From the NCBI RefSeq assembly GCF_910591885.1, contig NC_063271.1:14873001-14937000 (forward strand): 64,000 nucleotides of DNA. Direction: 5' to 3'. This document shows positions 25,701-38,005 of the stretch, piece by piece (positions within the stretch are counted from its first letter, which is position 1; every line of letters begins with the position of its first letter). This DNA comes from Bombus terrestris. Taxonomy: Eukaryota; Arthropoda; Insecta; Hymenoptera; Apidae. A program made the position numbers and the translations under genes. The notes beneath the pieces were generated by a model that had not been told where the DNA came from, searched no databases, and saw only the letters and a list, made by a program, of their open reading frames with translations.

Positions 25701-27885
25701 GAACGAGTCTGATCGTTCATGAATACATTATCCTTTCTAACGAGGTGAATAGGTGAAGTAGACGGAGTCACAGTAGTCTGTCCATAAATCACTCAAAGGA
25801 CAAGCCCGAGCCGACAGGACGCAACGTATACGATGCCGCTTGAACACTCCCGCATCAGTTTCCATTTTTTTCCCCAGTACCCCAGCCGCAAGGAAGTGCT
25901 CTTTCATTCGACTGTAAAATTACCAGCCGTCACACACTCTACCGTCTTACGACTTATCGCGATAGCGTTCTCTTCAACTTTGAAAATCCTACCAAATTTG
26001 TACGTAATAGCAACCATGACTATTACGCTTATTTTAGATTGCAGATAGAGGTACGTATTTACATCACCCGCTGCTGTATTTCACAAACATTTATTTTATT
26101 TAAAGTTGACGATGTCTTTTTACAATGCGTCATAAAATTCATAAATATTCAATGAGGAAAATTATTTTTCTTTGGGTGTCTGTGGTGGCAAATTTACGTA
26201 TACTATATATTTCCTATATCTATATTAAATGTTATAATCATTAAAAGTTTAGGTCAAAGTTTTATTTAGAAGTTTGTTAATTTGCTAATAATCTATTTGA
26301 CTTCTGTACACGTGTATTCCCTAAGTATCAAGTATTTAAATATGATCAAATAATATTATCTATTTATACAGTTTGAAATTATACCGTAACATGGTTATAA
26401 TGAAAAAATTGATAAATGTGCAATCCCTGAGATTGATAACTCGAATTTCCTATAAAATTACACAGTAATTTTAAGTTTGGCGACGGTGGATAGTACGTAT
26501 TCTATTTTCTACGATCTTTTTCATTGCTATTTTTCGATAATATTTATAGTGCTTGAAACGAAACAATTTTTGATCATAGGTATGCATAAACAAGTTTTAA
26601 ACACATTGTTGTTCGCAAATACTATTGAAGATACACGTAGCCTATTATGAACGTACAATGTAAAAAAACTAAAAAGACATATAATATCTTGAAATTTATT
26701 TTGAATTAGAAAAGGACGCGAAATTTCGAAAAACTATCTTCATATATAATTAGTAATCAAAAATCATTATCTCTTTATACTAGTAAAAATGTAAGAATTA
26801 AGAACAGGAACCTATAACTATAGGTACATATAGTGGCTTAAATGAATATTCAAAATCCCTTTAAAACTGAATTTTTTTTTGATTAGATGAATCTTCAACA
26901 TGTGTTGTTTAAATTTTCTTTACAAAACTAAGTAAGAAGCTTGTAAAAAGCGACTTTTACTTTTTTTCTTCGCGTTTCCGATCAATTGCTATATTTCAAA
27001 ATTTGTCTACACAACATGTAGTAAATTAATCCTTTTATCTTTTAAGAAAAAGATCGAGACGTTTTGTCTAATTTTAAAAAAGTTACTCCGTTTTAAAGGA
27101 TGTACGAATAATCATGAGAGCCATTCTATATCATTATCATTTTTGATATTACCATTTTAGTTCCTCGATTTTACTGCACGTGACACATAATTGTTAATTA
27201 ACGAATATGTTTGGTATAGTTAAATTAATTATATAGCCTTTTTCTTAAATACATAATCATCGTATAAAAACGAATTATATCAAACGGTCGTAACGTAAAA
27301 TTCTAATTGGAAAATATTCTGCCGTGGTATTAAAGTAATAACATCTTTAAAAAGAACTATATCAGACAAGTGAAAAGTTATTATGCGTACATAAAATTTG
27401 TTTATATATAGAATATAATTATCCCCAGGTAATTTATATACGCGTACAAAATTAATTTTAAAAAGTATCGCATTGCTATCTCTCTGAAACGGTAAACCGT
27501 ATTTCGATTTTACAAATTTCGTTATTATCAGGTAATTCAATTAAAGACAAAAGCATTTTTCCGTTAAGAAATAAGTTCTAATATATTTCACTTCAATAGG
27601 GTATCAAACAGCGTTACGTAATGCGAAATAACAATAATAATAGAATCAACAAGTCAACGTGGGGTTCGCTCCAAAAATAAGGGAGATAAAACGTACAAAA
27701 TTTCGATTCAAATACAAATTAATTAGTACATATTCACCGACTACGTACTCTTAGTCAAATTTTCTCCACACATTCAAATAGTCATTGATCGTAACGATAA
27801 GAATTATACAATAATAATATTAATAATAGTAATAATTGCTACATGTGTACACATCTATACTTACGTATATATGTATATATGTATA
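22721..27885. other. Gene desert between the tomosyn and elbow/noc 3' ends
   Basis: Mostly AT-rich. GC-raised patches at about 24640-24890 and 25750-26050 (with GTCCATAAATCACTC, Hox/Caudal-like) might be regulatory. A 117-codon + frame at 25403-25756 has no recognisable homologue and is likely chance. Confidence 0.4.
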
Positions 27886-28801
27886 TGTCGGAGATGAAAG
27901 AACACCGGAACCCCTCCTTGGATTTGCGGAAATACCGTAACGTTGTAACTTAGATTAAACAAATGCCGCTCCGATTGTTCGAGATTTATGATCATGAGCT
28001 TGGGCTCGAGGCGACAATCAGTCGCCGAACGTAGCCGCGGTCAAAGGGATGAACGTCTTATCTAACAAAGGCACAGAGTAACTCTATACCTCTCCTTAAA
28101 AGAAATAGTCGTAGCGACACGTGGCAGTAAATACTTCAATAGTTTCAATAGTTTGTCCTCCGGGTAAGATGATCGCCGGGTGTCGGCATGCCTTTGCAGT
28201 GTATGTTTAGCTAACGTGAGGACCCGCTATAAATCTTAAGATTTAGTCAAGCGAAGTTATTCAAATAGACTTTGTTGCAACTACGGGAAGATAGGAGAAA
28301 CCTATCTTCCACGAACGATGCCCCCCGTCAACAACCTCTCCTCAAGGGCGGCCAGTATCTCTTTCAAAACGCCGATATGGAGATCGACCAATTAGCAACA
28401 GCGCTAATTTTCCTCACTTTTGGAACGAAAGCTTTCTTTGACGAATCCGAGGATCTCATGTCCTTAGACACACCCATTATAGTTTTCCTCGACGGCATCA
28501 TCGAGACGGAGAGTCATTCTTTCGTGCGATCTCATTGACGAGTGACAGTACTATCTTACAACCAGTGAATACCTCACGTCTAGTTAACAAAGAGTTAGAC
28601 TTGAACTGTGCGAGAACATACGTTTATCATCCCGTGATCGCGGATTCGTTTCGAACCTAAGGTCATTGTCACTAGTGCTACGAGTGCCTAATCTTGTTAA
28701 TAAGCCTGTGCTAATAAACTCTTCATTGTATCACGGCAATGGCTAATTCTAATGAGAATTCATTAAACGCCCCTCTCCATAATCCTGACTTCAATCCGAC
28801 A
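27886..28801 (+). mobile_element. Solo LTR of an LTR retrotransposon (916 bp)
   Basis: It starts TGTCGGA and ends TCCGACA, a perfect 7-bp inverted pair with canonical TG..CA ends. It is flanked by TATA on both sides (27882-27885 and 28802-28805), consistent with a 4-bp target duplication. Base composition differs from the AT-rich neighbours. A TATA box (TATAAA 28228-28233) and an AATAAA poly(A) signal (28713-28718) lie in the right order for U3-R-U5. No internal gag/pol and no second LTR lie nearby, so this is a recombination remnant. Gypsy or BEL/Pao affiliation is not resolved. The 88-codon frame at 28272-28538 lies inside it and is probably not a host gene. Confidence 0.75.
28286..28310 (+). 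repeat. Perfect 10-bp hairpin in the LTR transcript leader
   Basis: GGAAGATAGG and CCTATCTTCC flank an AGAAA loop, about 55 nt downstream of the LTR TATA box and so probably just inside the R region of the transcript. Confidence 0.8.
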
Positions 28802-30640
28802 TATATATTTATACATACGTACATTTACACTTGTATATATGTACATATCTGATATAGAAGAAAATAAATCTATTCGTAACTTAAATTGTATATTTTGTAA
28901 TACATTTGTTTTTCTTCGGTACATAAAGTCGTTATACAAGAATTCGTAACAGTACTAAATTATCGATCAATCACTAAAACTTTGGTTACGCAAAAATATA
29001 GACGCAATATTCGTCAGCTAGTCGAGGATTTGTCGAATTTACGTTCACGCGTTTACTATCACTAAGCTCCATCGGTCCGACGAAAAGTGCTTTTCCTTTT
29101 CCCTTTTTAGATTCGCCGCGCTGTCTACGTACCTATGAACAAATGTACAATAGTTACAATAAAGATTAGTGATGAATATTAATCCATAAATACTACACAT
29201 AGATTCGTTACGTTATATTCATTCGAATGTTCGCAATAATGGAGGACATGGTACAATTGGAACATCGCGATCGACGAGAATTTATTGCGTCGTTTCAAGC
29301 TATGTATTTTCATAGGCTTGGAACTTAAAGCATGAAAAACGTGGTTTGCAAATTTACATTGGAATTCTGCGCCGATAAACGATCAACTTACTCGTTAACG
29401 TTATAAACGTTTATCCTTTATCATCATATTTTGTACTATTTTCAAAGTTACGCAACATTTCCGATCTATTCGATTTTAACATTCCAGGCTATTTGTGAGT
29501 AATTATATTAGGTGGGTAGGTGTAGCGCGAAAAAAATACTGTCTCGTCGACGATAAGATTCACGAGGAAATATTCGATATTAAAAATAATCGCCTGTTGA
29601 TAGTTGGAGTTAAAGATCCGTGATCGCGTATGTATCGATAAATTCTAGAACCACGCATACACATATCTGTAGCGGAAGCGCAGCATATCTCACTCATGCA
29701 CATGGTAGCTTTCTCACTCGGAAATCACAGTTGAACATTGGTTTTTCGACGTTACCCGTGGCACTCGTTTGTTTTATTTTTCGAAATTAAGAGGTTCACG
29801 TCAGGTGCAGCGAACGGGCCACCGTGCAGCCAAATATTTCAGTTCACTATGTGACAGGAAATGATTTTCAATCGGAAATTACCATCGTACCGGGGAACAA
29901 AAATTCATCGACAGCGTAACATAGAAAAGGAAATCGTACAATAATAAAAAGCCGTATAAAGGTATACACTCGTGCACGCGGATACGTGTTCAAACGTGTC
30001 GAAGACGTATTGTTAACAATACGAAATACAAAACGAACGAACGTTGGAATATTTGAAACGCGATGTAAACAAAATAGTACTGTACGCGAACGTGATATTA
30101 AGATCAAGTACCGGGGTACATCGTAACACATCGTAATACATAACAGCCGGTTAAACGCGCGTCGACAGTTAATAATTATGCAGTAGCCTTAAGTGGTTCT
30201 TTCAGGCACACGTTATTTTCAGATTTGCTCCCCTTCACTACACGCTTCGTTATTCTTGCACAAGAATCACAGTTAAATGATTGGTACACTATAATACTTG
30301 CAATCTTTTTAGCACTTCCTACCGAAGACTCAACATGTGTGAAGGTACGGCTCTTTATCTCGATGATGACACCAACCTTCCAGCAAGCACGTTAAATAAT
30401 CATTCGTAGCGTCTCTTATTTTTCGGACTAATAAATTAAAATAACAAATTTAAGCATGAAGATAAGATAATAAGGAGGTAAGGGAACGAAAAAATAAGAA
30501 AAATATATAAAAAGAAAGGAAATTCTACGATACTAAAATGTTGACAAGAGTAAGCAACTAATTTGTTTGTTTAACGTAATTGCGAGGTTACTTCAACGAG
30601 GTCAGCTCGCTTGGTCTGTTTTTTTATTCCGTATCTTCGG
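28802..30640. other. Gene-free stretch downstream of elbow/noc
   Basis: AT-rich with moderate GC at 29750-30180. No exon or RNA gene supported. Confidence 0.4.
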
Positions 30641-30646
30641 TTTATT
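30641..30646 (-). terminator. elB: Candidate poly(A) signal of the elbow/noc gene
   Basis: AATAAA on the minus strand about 115 nt beyond the stop codon. It is the nearest candidate; a longer 3' UTR is possible. Confidence 0.35.
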
Positions 30647-30760
30647 CGGTTCTTTTTGCATATTTACGTATCAAACACTTCCCTATACTCGCACGAGGAT
30701 CACAGTTGAACGGTTGATATTCTTCGACGTCGTTGCTCGGCAAGGTCCGTGGTCAAGGAC

Positions 30761-32182
30761 TCATTGAGGCAAGCCGGATGCAGCACCAAGGCGAGGAGCT
30801 CCGTACAGCGAGTATGGGGAGAAATACGGTGGTAATCCTGCAGGTGTGTGCGGATGTGGCGGTGGAAGCGGTAAACCCAACGACGATAGAGACGGCGGCA
30901 ACAACGGTGAAGGTTTCCCGTAAGGGTGATAACGCGCGGTTGCGAGTGGACTCAAAGGTGGCGTGGGATAAGTCCTGGAAAACAAAGGATGTGTCGGTGG
31001 TAGTCCAACGGAGGGCGACAGCAGAGACAACGCGGCTGACGGATCCGTAACTCCGCTGCTATTCGACACGCTCGTGTGACTCCTCAGATGTTGCAACAAT
31101 TCGTCCGACGTGGAAAATCTTTTGCCACAGTAAGCCGTATCGCCTGCTATCCAGTTGCACACGTACGGGAGTTGCGAGGCCGCTGCCAAAGCTGCCAGTT
31201 GTGCGTGTGCGTATGCGGCTACACCCAGCGCTCCGTAAGCCGTTGTACCGGGTTTGTGATCGCACTGAGCACATCCAGCAGGACAGGAACCTGCCGCGCC
31301 ACTCGTACTGCTCGCTAACTTTCCATTCGCCACCACTGCACTCGCGGAACTGGCAAGCAGATGAGAGTTCAACTGACAACCAGTGCAATACGGATCCCTG
31401 CAAACGGGCATCAGAGCATCGGGACCGGAAGAACTCTTCAACCTTGCGTAACTCAGATACGGATTACCGGCCACTAAGCTATTCTTTAGCGCCGCCTGCT
31501 GCTGAGACATCAAGGAAGTGGCTGTCACATCGATGGGTAATTGTGGACTGTAACCTAAATAGCCAGAGCTCGAGGAGGCTAAACTGACACCAGGTTTGAA
31601 AGTTCCCAACGGAAGATCCTTGATGGACGGATCCGTTATCGCTAGAACACCGGCTGGGCTATAAGAAGGTTTTGCTTGTAACGACGGACTGCTGACGACT
31701 GCCGGCTGAGAAGAACTCGACGAGTCGAGTTGAGTCGATGAAAGATTCGTCATTGATGTTCTCGAGGCGGGTGACTCCCGAGCTGTATCCCCATTCGGCG
31801 TTGATGTTTTACGACCTTGCGGTGTCACCGCTCGGACTGACGAGGCGCTCTGATTGCTCGGACATCGTTTGTTATTGCTACCAGGTGTTCTCGATCGGCC
31901 GGACGTCGAATGACTAGAGGCGGATCGTTGTTCGTCCGGGCTTGACGCTTTCTCACGACCTAAACACGATTCGTAAGGCTTAAAGTTTGCCTTGGTTGAT
32001 TCTGTGGATGTCGCCGCGATCGTCGGTGACGATTTTTCACGCAACTGATCCGCGGACTTGGACGATTTGTTGTTCGACCCTTTGTCCAACGAGCCCAGCA
32101 GAGATTTATTGGACGGCGTGTCAGCTCCTATTTGACTGCAAGTCTGTGCGAGGAGCGCGAGCGGACTCTTCTTCGCATCCAG
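30761..32182 (-). CDS. elB: elbow/noc exon 2 (residues 22-494)
   Basis: The acceptor is atttccag on the minus strand, then LDAKKSPLALLAQTC in frame with exon 1. The frame is open for 473 codons to TGA. It contains the Sp-like motif, FKPYE, the Cys cluster and the single zinc finger. Plus-strand frames in this interval are shadows of this GC-rich exon. Confidence 0.95.
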   Translation of the reverse strand: MDAKKSPLALLAQTCSQIGADTPSNKSLLGSLDKGSNNKSSKSADQLREKSSPTIAATSTESTKANFKPYESCLGREKASSPDEQRSASSHSTSGRSRTPGSNNKRCPSNQSASSVRAVTPQGRKTSTPNGDTARESPASRTSMTNLSSTQLDSSSSSQPAVVSSPSLQAKPSYSPAGVLAITDPSIKDLPLGTFKPGVSLASSSSGYLGYSPQLPIDVTATSLMSQQQAALKNSLVAGNPYLSYARLKSSSGPDALMPVCRDPYCTGCQLNSHLLASSASAVVANGKLASSTSGAAGSCPAGCAQCDHKPGTTAYGALGVAAYAHAQLAALAAASQLPYVCNWIAGDTAYCGKRFSTSDELLQHLRSHTSVSNSSGVTDPSAALSLLSPSVGLPPTHPLFSRTYPTPPLSPLATARYHPYGKPSPLLPPSLSSLGLPLPPPHPHTPAGLPPYFSPYSLYGAPRLGAASGLPQ

Positions 32183-35100
32183 CTGGAAATACAGATAGTT
32201 TATTAGTATAATTATTAAATATATAAAAAATTACTGAATATATAATATAAACATATAGAATATAATTAATATAATTATTATATTTAATATAAAATTTAAT
32301 TTATTATAATTATTATAAAATATAATTATTATATTTTATATGTTTATATTATAATAATCGGATAATTTGTATGTATCTTTTAAAAGCTGCGATACATCGC
32401 TTTTCTAATTTTATTGATATTTTGTAAATATGTATATGCACGATCACATAGAATTTACACGTAACTGTGCCATAATGTACTTTTAGCGCCATTTGCAACA
32501 AATATTTATTAAAACCATATATATTTTGAGTTTGATAAATATTGAATACGTTTAATACATTTGCACCGTTACTAAATTAAATGTTACGTCCGTAATTTAA
32601 TTGTTCAAAGATAATTTAATATCACCTATATTTCGATCATTTTCCATTTATGTTATAACGTGTTCGCTTGAGGCTTTAGATTGAAAAGTAACCATGGACA
32701 ATATGTTACGTTCATACGTGTAATCTTACGACTGATAAAAAGTAATGGTTGATGAGTACAATATCAAAAGTCAAGTAATCAAACTATCACATATCATTTT
32801 ATATTCTAACATAAGTCTTATAAAATTACATATATCTGTAAGACGTACGTATTACGCACGTATTAAGCTGTTATTTCATTGAGAATCTTCTTTATCGCTC
32901 TGAAACAACGTTATTTTTAAGTTGAATTACAATCAGATATATACGAACATTTACACTGTAAATACAGAAATATGTAGTTGTCACGACGTAATGATTCATC
33001 AAACGATCAAGCCAAACCAACATCAACCATCAAATTATTTATTACCTTGTTTCTTACTGTGGTTTCTGTAACGCGGTATCGATAAATAAATAACATTGAG
33101 ATAAAAACGATCAATTTCTGAATCACGTCTGGTAAATGCTAGCGACAATTAGGCGGTCATTACTTATTTCTCTATAATTCTCACGTATTTCGTGCTAAAT
33201 AATATACATACAACGAAATGAACAATATATGCAAATAATACATACATACATATATACGTAACGAATTTGTAATGCTAAAACATAACACCTATTACTTTCA
33301 AATACTACTCAGCTACAAGATAAATTTGTTGTCAAATATAAGATATTGTGCTTTAATCTTCCTATATTCCTTTTGCAAGTATCGTAAAATAATCGTTCTT
33401 AAGAAATTGTTATCTCTTATGAGATATTAAACTGCGGATTTTCATGGATTTAGGCAGGTAGAAAATTCGAAAGCGCAAAATTGTACAGAATGTACATAGT
33501 ACGAAAAAAAGGAAAGAAAAAAAAATACCGAAAAGGTAGTGCTTTCGACAAAGCTTGATAAGTAAGACAACCCTCTACCGTAGTTCTACGTTTATATTTA
33601 TACCCTTAAAAGGAAACCTTGGATTTGCACGAAAATCTACAATCTAATCATTACTAATACTGATTGTGCATTTAGATACGTATATATTTTTAAATATGTG
33701 TGCAGCATTCAATGCAATACGAAGATCACTACAAAAAATTATTTATATGTTATATAAGTAAAAGCTGCAGTGAAAGTATTTTTAAATACATTATTTTATG
33801 TATACTGTGCATCAATCTTTAACAGCAATTCAATTTATCCTTATATTAACCTATATGTTACATCATTATTCTATACCATTAACGTTTATTATCTAAAAGC
33901 AAAATTCTTTTCTGAATACGCTTGAAAATGAAAATGTGACGTGTACATAATTTGAATTTTGCAATTGTCATATTAATGATTGAGTAAAGATCTGGAGATA
34001 TTTTCGTAAAGGATTTAATTATCCTTATTTAAATCGTTCAGTGTCAGCAAAAATGCCAAGCATCAATTATATATTATTAACGCATCGCTGAGAATTACGG
34101 CTGTTTCATCTACAGTGATCAAGTTGTTAAAACAGCAGAGAATTAAAATGGCTGTTTACTATAGGACCGTAGCCAATTAATAAGTAGTTCTCGACGTAGC
34201 GTAGACGCGATTAGTGGGAGAACGAGTGCGAGAATTTAATATTGGCGCCGGGTGAGTGTTCGCTTGGAAGTAGCCTAGGATGATGCAGTTGGTATAATTA
34301 GCGTATAGAGGAACAATATTTCTCGCGGTTGATACGTCCATCGAACAGATGTTCACCGTAATTAAAATGCAACGTTCATGCAACTAACCCATCGTTTGCG
34401 GTTGCTCCTGCTAATGGTGCGATGCCGACAGATATTAATGTCATGAATTGCAACAGACTATTACAGCATTACGGTTAAAGCTATATGTTAATTGCTCTGG
34501 TACAAGTTAACGGAACATCCGATAGTAATATTTTTATCGTCAACCTCAACTCATTAATCATATACAACCAAACTATTTAAAAATTTCCCTTTTACGTGGT
34601 TTTTCATGGTTGTAAAAAAAAAAGTGTACCTAATGTGTATTATCAAAGAAAACACATTCATCGTTGTTCGATGTTTCTGACACAAAAAGCTGTAAACATA
34701 ATCTTTTGCATCTGCCCAGACTTGTACCCATTTCGTTTCCTATACAAGTAAAATTTTGAAATTATTTGTTAATTTATCTGTGATACCGTCTTTATTAATT
34801 TTGTCTTGGCCGTCTCTGTTACATGTTTCACATGTTTGTGACGTGTTATCTCACGTGTTCCAGATTTAGTAGCATATTTTCCAATAATTCTAGTTATATT
34901 TTTAACAGTTCTTCGGGGCATGTAAGACGTAATATTGAAATGATCTTAGCTATTTAGTAAGAAATATAAACATTTCGAGCGTTATAGTCCACAAATTCTG
35001 GATCTTCCATAATCTATCCATTAGTATGCGAAGGTTAAATTATCTTTTTAAATATTTGTACATCTAAATTTTGTTCGTTTAGGTATATTGTAGTGTTTGT

Positions 35101-37465
35101 ACGAAGCCGACAGGATACCTCTTAAATCAGTCTATACAAGAAATTTTAGAAGATTCTCCGCTGTAAATTGCATCTTTGCGTTATGCCTACTCTCCATATT
35201 GTAGTGTAATATATAATAATGTAATAAAATAACGATTAAAGATCAAGCAATAATCGCCAAATTGTAAATCTATCTATCGAAAACTTTTTACTTAAATCTC
35301 AACAAAATTCTGCGTTACCATATTAAATTTAATAATGCAGTATGTATATATTAGCCAAGTAAATGGTTTTATATTTCTTCCGAATGTTTATAAAGTCAGC
35401 CAATCACTTTTAATGTTGCATTAGCCTCAACTGTAAGCAGTTTGCGTTGTAGCTCGGTGACAAATGCAAGTAATGATGTATCTCATATAACCGGTAAGTC
35501 ACTCAATAATGCAAAGTTCATTTAATAAAGAAAATCTCAATTTTAAATATTACACTGGACTTTGTTCCACGTACTCTACCAGCGAAGGATTGCTAACAAA
35601 ATTTTTCCAACGAAAATAAATCCAAATATCTCCTATACACTTCTGTTTCGTTTCTTGTTTATAACACCGATAATTATTATACGCTGTACATGCCTTAATT
35701 CTTTAAAATTATCGTCTAGTTAGATTACTTTTTCTTTGATATAATTCAAAATACTTAATTCATATAAAGACTTATTTATTTTTATATTTTTATTCGAAGA
35801 ACACGAACAATCGATCGGTAGGTAATAGTTTCACGACGATAGAACGAAAAATACAGAAATTTAAGTTCCTCTTAACCTAGTTGCATTCGACGTTTCATTT
35901 CGTTTGATTCATTTCAACTTTGACATATAAAACATAAAACACATCTTTCATGCTCAAAAATATGTTACCGTATATACAGTGCGTTAGTGGTTACGAAAAT
36001 ATGAAAATACAGAAAAATTATCTAGTTTTTAAAATTACTACGTTAAATATCAACTTATTGGAACATAATTCCGACTGGAAAAAACGTTTATAGAACATTC
36101 ATCGGGTTCGTTTGTTACACTCACATTCTGTACCATCGATTATTCGCAGCATTGCAGAAAATTTCATAAAAACGCGGGACTTATTCAGGTAACACCATAG
36201 AGCCAATTAGGTAAGTACTTGTTGCTTTTTACCCGTGATACCAATTGAAACATAATACGCATGCTCTTTATCATGCACTCGAGAGAATGCACGATGATGT
36301 CTACAACGAATCGTTTGTTTGAAAACTCATTGAAATATTATTGCATGTTACCTGTCTGATGATTATAATACGACATAAAGTACAAAGGCAGAAGGAAGAC
36401 GAAAGGAATTTAATAAATAATGTATTTGTAGAAACGATTTTAAACCGTCAGGGTTATGCTTAAAGGAACACGAAGTAAAAAAAAAAAGAATAAAAAAAAT
36501 AAAGGTTTATTACTATTAAGTGCGTACTTACAGACGACGTAAATAGTCAGGGTTATAACGTGCATAAAAAATAGAAAGAAAAAATGTAGATGAAGGAAAA
36601 GGAATCGAGCTCCCGATCATATTTATACTTATACACACATGTAAATGCTACATGCTCTTTCATGTCTATCCTCGCAGCATTGTACATATTACCGAACCGT
36701 GTTTTGATTTACGATTGCTCGTAAATCAGAGAACGTTCAAGCAGAAACTTTGCCAGCACTCGCTGTCCTCAAAATAGTTTACAGGAGTTAAAGCGTAAGA
36801 CGTGAAATACATTCCCGTCGCGATTAACGAGAGGCCGACAACTAGAATTAATGAACTGTCGAAACTATTGTCCTTCGTGGTATGTGTTCATCTTATATCA
36901 ACTTAATCACAATAAGTTGGTGGCTATTGTAACATTGTCACTGCTTCGCTAAATCGTTCAACGCAATCAGTTTTAGCGTATCTTATAACCGTTTAATTTG
37001 TGGGCAAAGAATTTTAACGATTTAATCATATGCAATTTTCTTTTCAAGTATCTACATTTTGATCGCATACAACTTTCATAAAATCTCACATGGATTAAAT
37101 AATTTTGGCATTCGTATATTATCTACATATCTTTTGCACATATGTTGACATGTTTAGACCAAAGTATGTCTAAAACGATCTAAAACAATGTAAAACATGG
37201 GAGTAATTTTAAAACGGTTTAAAAAAGAGCAAAAACAAATTCAGGAGACAGATTGGTAATTTGTTTCGCGTGAAAAGTTACGTTGAAGTCCGATAAGGTA
37301 TTTTCAACACGTTTATTTATGTCGCGGACACACTAAATCATCACTATATATAGTCGGAGCAAAGAAAAAATGGAGGAAAGAAATAAGGAACACGACACTA
37401 ACCGTAGTAGGTAGAGGCGTAAGATATTCCGGACGGAGGTACTGATTTGCGCTGGAAGTCAGCAT
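30761..37465 (-). CDS. elB: Zinc finger protein Elbow (Noc/Elbow, NET family), complete two-exon coding region
   Basis: Joined exons 37465-37403 and 32182-30761 encode 494 residues. Known role: NET proteins are nuclear co-repressors that recruit Groucho and act in tracheal, appendage and ocellar-region patterning. Sequence landmarks in order: NQYLRPEYLTPLPTT (about 7-21), the Sp-like motif SPLALLAQTCSQIG (27-40), a Groucho-binding FKPYE (88-92), and a Ser-rich region. These are followed by a Cys cluster CRDPYCTGC (282-290) plus CPAGCAQC (321-328), and one atypical C2H2 finger with Cys363, Cys373, His386 and His390. A Pro-rich tail contains TYPTPPLSP and RYHPYGKPSP. The finger spacing is C-x9-C-x12-H-x3-H. 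Splicing is phase 0 with gt..ag. An in-frame ATG 33 nt upstream exists, but the family starts near MLTSSANQYL. The NET assignment is firm. Elbow rather than the paralogue Noc is preferred from the N-terminus and is less certain. Confidence 0.9.
32238..32356. repeat. AT-only long imperfect inverted repeat
   Basis: TATAATATAAACATATAGAA on the left matches, in reverse complement, the end of the block around 32335-32356 (ATGTTTATATTATA), and the match extends inward with gaps. It is likely a cruciform-prone AT palindrome or a decayed foldback element about 60 bp from the splice acceptor. Confidence 0.6.
34150..34500. promoter_or_regulatory. Candidate intronic enhancer of elbow/noc
   Basis: Less AT-rich than the rest of the intron, with CCAATTAATAAG, CGATTAGTGGG, GGCGCCGGG, GTAATTAAAATG and GCTAATGGTGC. 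Homeodomain-type cores are dense and no real open frame is present. Inferred from motif density and position. Confidence 0.3.
37403..37465 (-). CDS. elB: elbow/noc exon 1 (residues 1-21)
   Basis: Encodes MLTSSANQYLRPEYLTPLP plus two Thr, the conserved NET N-terminus, followed by a gttagt donor at phase 0. Reading past the donor gives a hydrophobic non-family tail, confirming the exon end. Confidence 0.9.
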
Positions 37466-37499
37466 TTTAAACGATATTCGCCCTCTTTCTGTCCACAAC

Positions 37500-38005
37500 T
37501 ATTCTCCTTGTAACAGATACCACTGTGATCACTCGCGACAGTCCGCGGAGGACTGACGAACGAAAGTTCGACCACACCGTGGAAACTGGTAACACTGCTA
37601 TACGTCGTTCTCTTCCTTACATCTGTCGAGGCAAAAAAACGAAAGTGTACGTAGATGAAGCCATTTGGCTTCTAAAACGCTTCATTCCAACGTAAACACA
37701 ACTCTCTTTCGATGTATGAGAAACACAACACACAGTGATATGGCGAGAAACGAAATAAAAGAGACACACGTTACACTATACGGCACACAAGATATAATAC
37801 CAAGTTACCACGGCCGGCTTCGAATCGCGACTGAGTCGCATCGCTTACTGTTCCCTCGACCGAGCCTCCCCGTCCCCCCACCAGCGCTCTCTATCGATGA
37901 CCGTTCAGCTGACTTACCCCGCCACACTATGCTCCCCCGGGAAAGCTTACCCCTTCGCCGCTCTGTCGGTACATCCTAGTTTCCCCCACCATATATCTTG
38001 CCAGA
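37500..38005 (-). promoter_or_regulatory. elB: Probable 5' UTR and core promoter region of elbow/noc
   Basis: The sequence immediately upstream of exon 1 is GC-richer (37800-37980, including a C-rich run) than the flanks. On the minus strand a TATA-like AGATATATGG at about 37989-37998 would place a start near 37965 and leave a 5' UTR of about 500 nt. A + open frame at 37665-37979 is read as a shadow. The exact start is not determinable. Confidence 0.35.

Larger units (their letters stand above)
32183..37402 (-). other. elB: elbow/noc intron (5.2 kb)
   Basis: The single intron of the gene. It holds an AT-only palindrome near the acceptor and a GC-raised motif-dense block at 34150-34500. A third region near 36620-37000 includes ACATTCCC (TEAD-like) and many ATTA cores. 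No other gene is seen inside. Confidence 0.85.

Noticed and set aside
28272..28538. An 88-codon plus frame as a host gene.
   Set aside because: It lies wholly inside the solo LTR and has no recognisable domain.
30733..31587. Plus-strand open frames across the elbow/noc exon.
   Set aside because: Shadows of the GC-rich minus-strand coding exon.
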